Positions 1-7,794 of a stretch of 64,000 bases of DNA are shown here, piece after piece. Below the pieces are notes generated by a model. It was not told the origin of the DNA, did no database searches, and saw nothing but the letters and a program-made list of their open reading frames with translations. Position 1 is the first letter of the stretch, and each line of letters begins with the position of its first letter. The position numbers and the translations under genes were made by a program. Source of the stretch: Mesopusillimonas faecipullorum (GTDB taxonomy: Bacteria; Pseudomonadota; Gammaproteobacteria; Burkholderiales; Burkholderiaceae_B); contig NZ_JACDXW010000006.1 in NCBI RefSeq assembly GCF_020539505.1, positions 124,001 to 188,000 on the forward strand, read 5' to 3'.

Positions 1-158
1 CTGTGCGCGCCAATCGGCGCCTCACCCTGGAAGAAATGAACGCGCTGTTGCGCCAAATGGAAAACACACCTCGGGCAGACCAGTGCAATCATGGTCGTCC
101 CACGTGGTTCCAATGGACATTGAACGATCTGGACAAATGTTTTTTGCGCGGCCAATGA
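1..158 (+). CDS. mutL: DNA mismatch repair protein MutL, C-terminal end (partial)
   Basis: Reading from base 3, the last 51 codons end at TGA 156-158. The peptide contains the MutL C-terminal pattern with a QCNHGRPTW motif followed by a short acidic-hydrophobic tail. In the MutL family this Cys-Asn-His-Gly-Arg-Pro-Thr segment lies at the end of the dimerisation and endonuclease domain, which matches mismatch repair with MutS and MutH-independent nicking. The rest of the gene lies before the window. Its stop codon overlaps the start of miaA by four bases (ATGA), so the two are translationally coupled, as in many Proteobacteria. The motif makes the identification strong although only a fragment is visible. 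Confidence 0.85.
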   Translation, partial: VRANRRLTLEEMNALLRQMENTPRADQCNHGRPTWFQWTLNDLDKCFLRGQ

Positions 159-1099
159 AAACCCCCATTCTTTGCTTGGCGGGGCCCACCGCTTCCGGTA
201 AAAGCGCCACCACTTTGGCCTTGGCTGCACGCACACAGATAGAAGTGATTGCGGTGGACTCAGCCACCATCTACCGCCAGATGGACATAGGCACTGCCAA
301 GCCCAGCCAGGAGGAGCGCGAACGCATTCCGCACCACCTCATCGACATCCTCGATCCCTCCGACACTTATTCGGTCGCAGAGTTCGTGACCGATGCCGAA
401 CGCATCATCGCTGACATTCTGACTCGCGGGCACTTACCCGTGTTGTGCGGTGGCACCATGATGTACTTCAAGGCGCTACGCGACGGGCTCGCAGATTTAC
501 CTCAGGCCGACCTTGAAACACGAGAGCGCATCGCGCAGCAGGCGCACGAGCAGGGCTGGCCGGCCATGCATCAAGAACTGATGCGCGTAGACCCTGCCAC
601 GGCTTCCAGGCTAGCGCCGCATGACAGCCAACGCCTGCAGCGCGCGCTTGAAATCTACCGGGTGTCAGGCGTCCCGATGTCACAATGGCTGGCCCAACAA
701 CAGGCGGCACGGGTCGATGCAGCTTATGACTACATCACCATCAGCCTGGAACCCAGCGATCGCGCTGTGCTGCACGACCGCATTGCTCAACGCTTCATGC
801 AGATGATGGCAGACGGATTTTTAGACGAGGTGCGGCGGCTGTATGAACGTAAAGACCTGCATGCCGGACTGCCCTCTGTACGCTGCGTAGGCTATAGGCA
901 GCTATGGCAGCACCTGGAAGGAAAAGTTGATCTGGGAGCTGCCGTAGAGCAAGCCATTGCCGCCACGCGCCAATTGGCCAAACGCCAATTGACTTGGCTG
1001 CGCAGCCAACCCGAGCGGATTGTCGTCGACAGTTTGCAAGGGGATGCCCCCCAACAAGTCTTGCAGGAAGCCGCGCGTTGGTGGCCGGCATTGGCCTAG
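155..1099 (+). CDS. miaA: tRNA dimethylallyltransferase MiaA
   Basis: A 314-residue protein that transfers the dimethylallyl group to A37 of tRNAs reading UNN codons, in the cytoplasm. The N-terminus carries the P-loop GPTASGKS (about residues 9-16). It is followed by [16 protein letters not shown] and the HHLIDILDP segment, the substrate and tRNA contact motifs of the family, and [11 protein letters not shown] lies further on. The C-terminal part has the conserved [10 protein letters not shown] and [13 protein letters not shown] motifs. The length is normal. The ATG at 155 overlaps the mutL stop and starts directly before the beta strand of the P-loop. An earlier in-frame ATG at 83 would only add a segment lying inside mutL. 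Confidence 0.95.
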   Translation: MKTPILCLAGPTASGKSATTLALAARTQIEVIAVDSATIYRQMDIGTAKPSQEERERIPHHLIDILDPSDTYSVAEFVTDAERIIADILTRGHLPVLCGGTMMYFKALRDGLADLPQADLETRERIAQQAHEQGWPAMHQELMRVDPATASRLAPHDSQRLQRALEIYRVSGVPMSQWLAQQQAARVDAAYDYITISLEPSDRAVLHDRIAQRFMQMMADGFLDEVRRLYERKDLHAGLPSVRCVGYRQLWQHLEGKVDLGAAVEQAIAATRQLAKRQLTWLRSQPERIVVDSLQGDAPQQVLQEAARWWPALA

Positions 1100-1113
1100 G
1101 AGGCCTTAAAGCA

Positions 1114-1162
1114 AAGTGCCCATTAGCATTGCCAAATACTGTGGCAATGCTAATGGGCACTT
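1114..1162. repeat. Perfect 21-bp inverted repeat between miaA and purM
   Basis: Bases 1114-1134 are exactly reverse-complementary to 1142-1162, with a 7-base loop. It sits between the 3' ends of the convergent genes miaA and purM, so a bidirectional transcription stop or RNA 3'-end protection is the natural role. There is no T-tract directly after the stem on either strand, so it is not a textbook intrinsic terminator. Confidence 0.8.
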
Positions 1163-1179
1163 ACGTACCTTAAGAAAAT

Positions 1180-2232
1180 TTAAACGACGTCTACCTGAGC
1201 AGCCTGCTCGTCTGGGCGCTCGACGATTTCGCCAAGCTGATAGACCGTTTCACCCTGCGCTTTCAGCGTTTGAGCAATGGCATCGGCCTGATCGGCAGCC
1301 ACAACCACCACCATCCCAATGCCGCAGTTGAACACGCGGTGCATCTCGGCATCGGCAACACCGCCGCTTTGTTGCAACCAGGCGAATAATGGCGGCAGGG
1401 TCCAGGAGTCGCGATGGATACGGGCTTGAACATTGCTGGGCAACACGCGCGGTACGTTATCGAGCAATCCGCCACCGGTAATATGTGCCAACCCTTTGAT
1501 GCCTCGGCCATGCGCCTTAAGCGCCGCCAACACCGATTTCACGTAAATACGTGTGGGGGCCATGACCACGTCGGACAAGACTTGGCCATGGAAATCTTGC
1601 TCGGGCTTGGCATCGACATGGGCAAGAATCTTGCGCAGCAAGGAATAGCCATTGGAATGCGCACCGCTGGAAGCCAGGCCAAGCAGCACATCGCCCTCAA
1701 CAATGGATTTGCCGTCGATCAGCTCGGATTTTTCGGCAACGCCTACCGCGAAACCTGCCAAGTCATATTCGCCCTCGGGATACATGCCAGGCATTTCCGC
1801 GGTTTCACCGCCTATCAAGGCGCAGCCCGAGAGCTCGCAGCCTTTGGCGATGCCACCCACGACCTGGGCCGCAGTTTCTACCGACAATTTACCGCAGGCA
1901 AAATAATCGAGAAAAAACAAGGGCTCGGCCCCTTGCACCAGGATGTCGTTGACGCTCATGGCCACGAGGTCTATGCCCACGGTGTCATGACGTTGCCAAT
2001 CGAAGGCAAGGCGCAGCTTGGTACCTACGCCGTCTGTGCCCGATACCAACACGGGCTCGCGCAGGCCTTTGGGCATTTCGAACAAGGCGCCAAAACCGCC
2101 TATACCATTGAGCACGCCAGCGCGCATAGTGCGGGCCGCAAGCGGCTTGATCCGGTCTACCAATGCCTCGCCGGCATCGATATCGACACCCGCATCGCGG
2201 TAGGTCAACGAAGTGGGTTGCTTTTGCGCCAT
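1180..2232 (-). CDS. purM: Phosphoribosylformylglycinamidine cyclo-ligase (AIR synthetase)
   Basis: A 350-residue PurM, which closes the imidazole ring of FGAM with ATP to give AIR in purine synthesis. Visible family motifs are [18 protein letters not shown] at the N-terminus, [10 protein letters not shown], the nucleotide site [13 protein letters not shown], and the [20 protein letters not shown] segment about 130 residues in. [16 protein letters not shown] marks the C-terminal domain. Length and start (ATG, complement of 2230-2232) are standard for the family. It is convergent with miaA and divergent from hda. The 192-bp gap 2233-2424 must carry both promoters, but I could not assign convincing boxes there. 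Confidence 0.96.
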   Translation of the reverse strand: MAQKQPTSLTYRDAGVDIDAGEALVDRIKPLAARTMRAGVLNGIGGFGALFEMPKGLREPVLVSGTDGVGTKLRLAFDWQRHDTVGIDLVAMSVNDILVQGAEPLFFLDYFACGKLSVETAAQVVGGIAKGCELSGCALIGGETAEMPGMYPEGEYDLAGFAVGVAEKSELIDGKSIVEGDVLLGLASSGAHSNGYSLLRKILAHVDAKPEQDFHGQVLSDVVMAPTRIYVKSVLAALKAHGRGIKGLAHITGGGLLDNVPRVLPSNVQARIHRDSWTLPPLFAWLQQSGGVADAEMHRVFNCGIGMVVVVAADQADAIAQTLKAQGETVYQLGEIVERPDEQAAQVDVV

Positions 2233-2424
2233 GAGAAAAACCGTAAGATATGCAAGAATTGCGGGTTGAACTTTGCTTAAAGGCGCATTTTACGCTTTTT
2301 AGTTAAGCCTTATAAGCAGAGCAGAACCTGAACCCTTTTAATCACTACTCCGGCCGGCACAGCCGCAGCCCCCGACGCAAGGCCCCCCAGACAAGGCCAC
2401 AGCAAGGTCGAAGCAAGGCCACGC

Positions 2425-3144
2425 ATGACCCAACAATTGATACTCGATTTGCCAGCTGCCCCCGCCCCTACGCTTTCCGGCTATGTGGTGGGTGGTAATG
2501 CCGCCGCACTTGATGCGCTGAAACAGTTACAGCCTGGTCGCGCCCTTTATCTGTGGGGCCCCAGCGGTAGCGGTCGCAGCCATCTGCTGCAGGCGCTATG
2601 CGCCCAGTCTTCAGCAGGCCAAGGAAGCTACCTGAACGCAGCAAGCCCTTTGCATGACTACACCGAACTCACGCAGGGCGACACCCCGCTTTCGGCTCTG
2701 GTCGCCATAGACGACGTCCATCTCCTGGATGAATCTCGTCAGGCCGCCCTTTTTACCTTGTACAATCTGTGGCGCGAAGCGGCGGGTGGTGCGAGTGCGT
2801 TCCCCTTGCTGCTGGCGGGTGATCAATCACCCTTGGGCATGCCGCTGCGCGAAGATTTACGCACACGCCTGGGCTGGGATCTGGTCATTCGCTTAGAGCA
2901 GCTATCCGACGAAGATCGCGCCACGGCGATGGCCGGCCAGGCACATCAACGCGGCTTGCGTCTGGGGCCTGAAGTCATTAATTGGATACTGACTCATTAT
3001 TCGCGCGATATGGGGCAACTGAGCGCATTGATAGACGCCCTGGACCGCTACTCGCTGGCGCGGCACCGCGCCATTACGATTCCTTTGCTCAAGGAACTGC
3101 TGGCCTCTCAAGCGCCCGCTCCTTCTCATTCTGACTTGGCATGA
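2425..3144 (+). CDS. hda: DnaA regulatory inactivator Hda
   Basis: A 239-residue AAA+ protein related to DnaA domain III. Hda binds the DNA-loaded sliding clamp and stimulates ATP hydrolysis by DnaA, which prevents over-initiation. The first residues include QLILDLP, close to the QLxLxL clamp-binding motif of Hda. The P-loop GPSGSGRS near residue 45 has Arg in place of the usual Lys, as is normal for Hda. Walker B is VAIDDVHLL. The C-terminus has the RGLRLGPEVINWILTHYSRD type segment shared with DnaA relatives. It heads a run of same-strand genes (HAD phosphatase, pcnB, folK), and its stop overlaps the next start by four bases. Confidence 0.9.
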   Translation: MTQQLILDLPAAPAPTLSGYVVGGNAAALDALKQLQPGRALYLWGPSGSGRSHLLQALCAQSSAGQGSYLNAASPLHDYTELTQGDTPLSALVAIDDVHLLDESRQAALFTLYNLWREAAGGASAFPLLLAGDQSPLGMPLREDLRTRLGWDLVIRLEQLSDEDRATAMAGQAHQRGLRLGPEVINWILTHYSRDMGQLSALIDALDRYSLARHRAITIPLLKELLASQAPAPSHSDLA

Positions 3145-3842
3145 CACAAACAAGACGACTCGCCCTGTTCGACCTGGACCACACGCTTTTGCCACTGGAC
3201 AGCGATTATCAATGGGCTGACTACTTGGCCCGCACGGGTCGCGCCGGCGATCCAGCCGAGGCTCGGCGCCGCAACGACGACTTGATGCATCGCTATAACC
3301 TCGGTGAACTTAGCGCCCAAGAGGCTGCCGAGTTCATGCTGGGCCTGCTGGCCGCTGCCGACCCAGTCGACCTGGCAGCGTGGCACGAGGACTTCATGCA
3401 AGAAGTCGTTCGGCCCGGCATTCGTCCGCAAGCCATAGAGCTGGTGAACGAGCACCTGTCACAGGGCGACCTGTGCGCCATCGTGACCGCTACGAACACC
3501 TTCGTAACAGCCCCCATCGCCAGAGCTTTCAACATCCCGCACCTGATCGGCACTGTGCCGGCTTGGCGCAATGGCCGCTATACCGGTGCCATCGAAGGGG
3601 TCGCCAGCTTCAAAGAAGGCAAGATCACTCGTGTGAACGCCTGGCTAGCCGACATGGGTCTGACACTTGGCGACTTTGCAAGCAGCCATTTTTACAGCGA
3701 CTCGATGAACGATCTGCCCTTGCTCGAAGTCGTCACTCACCCCATGGCCACCAACCCTAGCCCTAGCCTACGACAACTTGCGCAAGAGCGCGGCTGGCCA
3801 GTACTGGACTTGTTCGACGCCATCCTCGACGCCAAATCCTGA
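3141..3842 (+). CDS. HAD-superfamily IB phosphatase (SerB-like)
   Basis: A 233-residue haloacid-dehalogenase hydrolase. Motif I is FDLDHTLL near residue 10 (nucleophile Asp and acid Asp), motif II is VTATN, the motif III Lys is in KEGKI, and motif IV is SDSMNDLPLL. Subfamily IB includes phosphoserine phosphatase and histidinol-phosphate phosphatases, and the substrate cannot be read from the sequence. The position between hda and pcnB is typical of betaproteobacteria. The start ATG overlaps the hda stop (ATGA), so it is translated with hda. No signal peptide is seen, so it is cytoplasmic. Confidence 0.85.
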   Translation: MTQTRRLALFDLDHTLLPLDSDYQWADYLARTGRAGDPAEARRRNDDLMHRYNLGELSAQEAAEFMLGLLAAADPVDLAAWHEDFMQEVVRPGIRPQAIELVNEHLSQGDLCAIVTATNTFVTAPIARAFNIPHLIGTVPAWRNGRYTGAIEGVASFKEGKITRVNAWLADMGLTLGDFASSHFYSDSMNDLPLLEVVTHPMATNPSPSLRQLAQERGWPVLDLFDAILDAKS

Positions 3843-3853
3843 GTACTCACGAC

Positions 3854-5200
3854 ATGGTCACAGCAACAATAAAAAAATTCGTCTCCCGCCTGATACTGTC
3901 TCGCAAGCGTGTCACCCAACGCTTCCAGGCTTCACAGCACGGCATAGACAGACGCAATGTCTCGCGACATGCCATCAAGGTGTGTGAAGTGTTGGATCAA
4001 CATGGGTTCAAGGCGTACATAGTCGGTGGTGCCGTGCGCGACCTCATCGTAGGCTTGGTTCCCAAGGATTTCGACGTCGCCACCAACGCCACTCCCGAGC
4101 AGATCCGGCCGCTGTTTCGCCGGGCGCGCATCATAGGCCGGCGCTTCAAACTGGTACATATCGTATTCGGCCAAGAGATCATCGAGACCTCGACTTTCCG
4201 CGCACCTGCTGATCAAGGCGAAGACACCGACGAACATGGCCGCATCATTAGCGACAATCTGTATGGCACTCACGAACAAGACGCCGCACGACGCGATTTC
4301 ACCCTGAACGCGCTTTATTATGACCCCCTCAAAGAAGAAGTCATAGATTTTCACCATGGCGTCAACGACCTGAAGAAACGCACGGTGCGCATGATAGGCG
4401 ACCCCGCTCTGCGTTATCGTGAAGACCCGGTTCGGATGCTGAGGGCGGTACGGTTTGCCTCGAAGCTAGACGGCACCATTGCCCCTGCCACGCTCGCGCC
4501 TATACGCGAGCTGGCTCCGCTGCTGGCCCACGTGCCTTCCTCCCGTCTGTTCGACGAAGTGCTTAAGTTGCTTACCTGCGGCCGTGCCATGCAATGTCTG
4601 CAGCAAACCCGCGAACTGGGCATGTTGCGGTATTTGTTGCCGCAAATTGAGTCCGTGCTTGAGCAACCCGACGGAGCCGCCTTCATCGATATGGCCTTGA
4701 ATCGTACCGATGCGCGCATCCATGCCGGCAAGTCCACCAGCCCCAGCTACTTGTTCGCCAGCCTGCTCTGGAAGCTCGTCAGCCAACGCTGGCAGTCTTT
4801 GGTGTCGGCGGGCGAGCCGCGTCAACAAGCCTTGATGCAGGCCATAGACGACATCCTGGAAGACCGCAAGCAACCTTTGACCATACAGCGCCGGTTCCAG
4901 GCAGATATGCGAGACATCTGGGCGATGCAGCCACGCTTCGAACGTGTCACGCCTCGCGCCATATGGCGCATGATAGAACAGCCTCGTTTTCGCGCGGCGG
5001 TGGATTTTCTGCAAATGCGCGCCCAAGCCCACGAGGTAGACAGTGTGCAAGCGCAGTGGTGGATGGACTTGGCCAATGCCGACTACGACAGTCGTGCCAT
5101 CTTGATCGAGAACTATCAGCCGCCCGCAGGTTCGCGTGAAGGCGCCACCAAGCGCCGCCGTCGGCGTCCACGCACCCGCCCGGCACCGCAACAGACCTAA
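3854..5200 (+). CDS. pcnB: Poly(A) polymerase I
   Basis: A 448-residue class II nucleotidyltransferase. PcnB adds 3' poly(A) tails to RNAs and so promotes their decay, including that of plasmid copy-number antisense RNAs. The catalytic core shows YIVGGAVRDLIVG and the metal-binding DFDVATNATPEQ. After it come RRARIIGRRFKLVHIVFG, the RDFTLNALYYDP segment and the RMIGDPALRYREDPVRMLRA neck motif that is shared with CCA-adding enzymes. The very basic C-terminus (a run of Arg residues ending in PAPQQT) and the long C-terminal domain favour PcnB over a CCA transferase. The start ATG is 11 bases after the HAD gene stop. Confidence 0.92.
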   Translation: MVTATIKKFVSRLILSRKRVTQRFQASQHGIDRRNVSRHAIKVCEVLDQHGFKAYIVGGAVRDLIVGLVPKDFDVATNATPEQIRPLFRRARIIGRRFKLVHIVFGQEIIETSTFRAPADQGEDTDEHGRIISDNLYGTHEQDAARRDFTLNALYYDPLKEEVIDFHHGVNDLKKRTVRMIGDPALRYREDPVRMLRAVRFASKLDGTIAPATLAPIRELAPLLAHVPSSRLFDEVLKLLTCGRAMQCLQQTRELGMLRYLLPQIESVLEQPDGAAFIDMALNRTDARIHAGKSTSPSYLFASLLWKLVSQRWQSLVSAGEPRQQALMQAIDDILEDRKQPLTIQRRFQADMRDIWAMQPRFERVTPRAIWRMIEQPRFRAAVDFLQMRAQAHEVDSVQAQWWMDLANADYDSRAILIENYQPPAGSREGATKRRRRRPRTRPAPQQT

Positions 5201-5210
5201 GGTAGCAAGC

Positions 5211-5705
5211 ATGGCTGACAGCGTAACCGCCTACGTCGGCCTGGGAGCCAACCTGGGCACTGCGGTTCAAACCTTAAGACAGGCTGCTCAGCAGATGTCT
5301 GCGCTGCCTGGCGTACTGGCGTTGTCGATATCGCCTTTTTATCGCAGCGCCCCTGTCGATGCCTGCGGCCCCGACTACACCAATGCTGTGGCGCAGCTGG
5401 AAACCACACTCGCCCCCGAGTCGCTGTTGGATGCGTTGCAAGCCATAGAGCTGGCACACGGGCGCGAGCGCCCCTACCGCAATGCCCCTCGTACCTTAGA
5501 CTTGGATTTGCTGTGGTTTGGCGGCAGGCAAATAAACACCGACCGCTTAACAGTACCTCACCCGCGTATGCACCAGCGTGCGTTTGTGCTTTACCCTCTG
5601 CGCGACTTGGCCCCCCATTTACGCCTGGCTCAGGGTAGTTTGAACGAGCTGATAGCCGACTGCGCTGATCAGGTGCTGGAAAAGCTGCCGCATACCAAGG
5701 CCTGA
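5211..5705 (+). CDS. folK: 6-hydroxymethyl-7,8-dihydropterin pyrophosphokinase
   Basis: A 164-residue FolK, which transfers pyrophosphate from ATP to hydroxymethyl-dihydropterin in folate synthesis. Motifs are YVGLGANLG at the N-terminus, SPFYRSAPVD, the catalytic RPYRNAPRTLDLDLLWFGG and the C-terminal PHPRMHQRAFVLYPL. The length is standard. I start at ATG 5211, ten bases after the pcnB stop, because it lies directly before the first strand. A longer reading frame from 5136 would overlap pcnB. It is the last gene of the hda-HAD-pcnB-folK run. Confidence 0.94.
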   Translation: MADSVTAYVGLGANLGTAVQTLRQAAQQMSALPGVLALSISPFYRSAPVDACGPDYTNAVAQLETTLAPESLLDALQAIELAHGRERPYRNAPRTLDLDLLWFGGRQINTDRLTVPHPRMHQRAFVLYPLRDLAPHLRLAQGSLNELIADCADQVLEKLPHTKA

Positions 5706-5738
5706 CTTTGTCTGCCTTCGGCAAGAAAAACCCAACTG

Positions 5739-5787
5739 AAAAAAGCACTGCCTCCAAATTGGGATATCCAATTTTTGGAGGCAGTGC
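5739..5787 (-). terminator. Intrinsic terminator of the fumarase gene
   Basis: On the minus strand a long stem (arms at 5745-5757 and 5775-5787, with further pairing inside) is followed by six Ts (A-run 5739-5744 on the plus strand). It lies about 35 bases after the fumarase stop. No T-run follows on the plus strand, so it acts mainly on minus-strand transcripts, though folK transcription runs into it. Confidence 0.85.
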
Positions 5788-5820
5788 AAAAACAACTGGG
5801 ACTTTTACGCTTGACGCTGA

Positions 5821-7344
5821 CTACACGGCTTCTGCTGCCAGCTTTTCTATCTGCAGCTTCCAATGGCGCGGGCCGGTTTCGTGAACCGAAACTCCACGGG
5901 CGTCCACCGCTACCGTCACAGGCATGTCCTTCACCTCGAACTCGTAAATGGCTTCCATGCCCAAGTCTGCAAAGCCCACCACGCGGGCTTCACGAATAGC
6001 CTTGGAAACCAGGTAGGCTGCACCACCTACCGCCATCAGATAAGCCGACTCGTGCTGGCGTATGGCTTCGATGGCGACCGGGCCTCGTTCGGCCTTGCCT
6101 ATCATGGAAATCAGGCCCGTATTGGCCAACATCATCTCGGTGAACTTATCCATGCGCGTGGCCGTGGTTGGGCCTGCAGGGCCTACCGCCTCGCCTTCGA
6201 TGGGGTCGACCGGCCCAACGTAATAAATGACGCGATTGGTGAAATCAACCGGCAATTGCTCGCCCCGGGCCAGCATGTCTTGGATGCGCTTGTGGGCCGC
6301 GTCGCGGCCAGTCAGCATTTTGCCGGACAGCAACAGGGTCTGGCCTGGCTTCCAGCTGGCAACTTGTTCTTTGGTCAACGTGTTCAAATCCACCTGCAAC
6401 GACTGCTGGTAATCGGGCGCCCAGCTGACGTCCGGCCAATCAGACAATGCCGGCGGTTCTAGTTGCGCCGGGCCGGAGCCGTCAAGCGTGAAATGCACGT
6501 GACGCGTCGCTGCGCAGTTGGGGATCATGGCCACTGGCTTGGAAGCCGCGTGGGTGGGGAAGGTGTTGATCTTGACGTCCAGCACGGTGGTCAAGCCACC
6601 CAAACCCTGTGCACCGATGCCCAAGGCATTGACCTTTTCGTACAGCTCTATGCGCAATTCTTCCAGCTTGTTCTGAGGGCCGCGTTGCAGCAACTCGAAC
6701 ATATCGATGTCGTCCATCAACGCTTGCTTGGCCATGAGCATGGCTTTCTCGGCGGTACCGCCTACGCCTATGCCCAACATGCCAGGCGGGCACCAGCCGG
6801 CACCCATGGTGGGCACGGTCTTGAGCACCCAATCGACCAAAGAGTCGCTGGGGTTGAGCATGACAAATTTGGTCTTGTTCTCGGAACCGCCCCCTTTGGC
6901 TGCTACTTGCACGTCAAGCTTGTCACCTTCGACCAGCTCGACGTGCACAATACAGGGCGTATTGTCTTTGGTGTTACGCCGCGCAAACAAGGGGTCGTCC
7001 AGCACCGAGGCGCGCAACGGGTTTTCGGGGTTGGTATAGCCACGGCGCACGCCTTCGTCACAGGCGTCTTGCAAGCTGCGATTCAGGTTCAAGCGGGCAT
7101 TGTTGCCCAGCTTCAGGAACACATTGACGATGCCCGTATCTTGGCAGATAGGCCGACGACCTTGAGCGCACATGCGCGAGTTGGTCAGGATCTGGGCAAT
7201 AGCGTCTTTAGCCGCCGGGCTTTGCTCACGCTCGTAAGCACGAGCCAGATGACGGATGTAGTCGGCTGGGTGGTAGTAGCTGATGAATTGAACGGCGTCG
7301 GCAATCGACTGGATGAGGTCGGCTTCTTGAATAACAGTCGTCAT
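5821..7344 (-). CDS. fumA: Class I fumarate hydratase (4Fe-4S)
   Basis: A 507-residue iron-sulfur fumarase that interconverts fumarate and malate in the TCA cycle. The three cluster cysteines are visible in ICQDTG (about residue 67), GAGWCPPGMLG and IPNCAATRHVHF. Other class I hallmarks are KGGGSENKTK, GIGVGGTAEKAM and the C-terminal beta-domain segment GPVDPIEGEAVGPAGPTTATRM. Length matches FumA and FumB of E. coli. It is monocistronic: its own terminator lies downstream, and upstream is the terminator of the small-protein gene. The class is certain; FumA versus FumB naming is a convention. Confidence 0.93.
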   Translation of the reverse strand: MTTVIQEADLIQSIADAVQFISYYHPADYIRHLARAYEREQSPAAKDAIAQILTNSRMCAQGRRPICQDTGIVNVFLKLGNNARLNLNRSLQDACDEGVRRGYTNPENPLRASVLDDPLFARRNTKDNTPCIVHVELVEGDKLDVQVAAKGGGSENKTKFVMLNPSDSLVDWVLKTVPTMGAGWCPPGMLGIGVGGTAEKAMLMAKQALMDDIDMFELLQRGPQNKLEELRIELYEKVNALGIGAQGLGGLTTVLDVKINTFPTHAASKPVAMIPNCAATRHVHFTLDGSGPAQLEPPALSDWPDVSWAPDYQQSLQVDLNTLTKEQVASWKPGQTLLLSGKMLTGRDAAHKRIQDMLARGEQLPVDFTNRVIYYVGPVDPIEGEAVGPAGPTTATRMDKFTEMMLANTGLISMIGKAERGPVAIEAIRQHESAYLMAVGGAAYLVSKAIREARVVGFADLGMEAIYEFEVKDMPVTVAVDARGVSVHETGPRHWKLQIEKLAAEAV

Positions 7345-7441
7345 GATTCACTTATCTGGTAACGGAGGCAATGGGTGGACGCCCCTGACGCCGGGATAAT
7401 CGTACTTTTCCCGACGCTGCGGTCGGCTGGGGCAAGCCGAA

Positions 7442-7476
7442 AAAAAACCATGGGACCAATAGGAGCCCATGGTTTC
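7442..7476 (-). terminator. Intrinsic terminator of the 42-aa protein gene
   Basis: The inverted repeat AAACCATGGG / CCCATGGTTT (arms 7446-7455 and 7466-7475) has a 10-base loop. The minus-strand product ends in a run of Ts, corresponding to the plus-strand A-run before 7448. It lies about 25 bases beyond the stop of the small minus-strand gene. Confidence 0.8.
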
Positions 7477-7498
7477 TTGCCAAGAAAAAATCAGACGC

Positions 7499-7627
7499 TT
7501 AGGCGCGCTTAACTTTTTCCAGCATTTTGAAGACACCGCGAGGGGCGTTGACGAACAGGCGTTTGAAAGCCTTGCCCAGGCAACGGCGCTCGATGGTGTT
7601 GCGGCGCGTACGCTTGATTTCTGCCAT
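7499..7627 (-). CDS. Small basic protein, 42 residues, function unknown
   Basis: A short reading frame of 42 residues with 15 Arg or Lys residues. It starts MAEIKRTRRNTIERRCLG and ends KMLEKVKRA, so it has a charged N-terminus, one Cys and two hydrophobic patches (FKRLFV, GVFKML). A good ribosome site (GGAG, about 8 bases before ATG) and an intrinsic terminator bracket it, so I treat it as a real gene despite its size. It is not ribosomal protein S21 or any ribosomal protein I recognise. It is divergent from the UvrA-like gene, and the 167-bp gap 7628-7794 must hold both promoters. Nucleic-acid binding is possible from its charge but is inference only. Confidence 0.7.
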   Translation of the reverse strand: MAEIKRTRRNTIERRCLGKAFKRLFVNAPRGVFKMLEKVKRA

Positions 7628-7794
7628 GATGATTTCTCCGAGTGTTCCTGCAGTGGTTTCTGCTGAATCGTGGTGCCCGCATGCACTGGTTTGATATCCA
7701 GTAAACTACACTGAACGTCAGCGGCTAACCCGCTATTCTACCGCATGCGCATGCCGCCCTCCAAACGCCCACAATTGCCCCCCATCACGCATCC

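Noticed and set aside
1414-2280. 288-codon plus-strand frame opposite purM
   Set aside because: Antisense shadow of purM, with no domain and no ribosome site; the minus-strand gene has all PurM motifs.
5863-7362. Long plus-strand frames opposite the fumarase gene
   Set aside because: Shadow frames of a high-GC gene; the protein sequences are rich in His, Gln and Gly without any family pattern.
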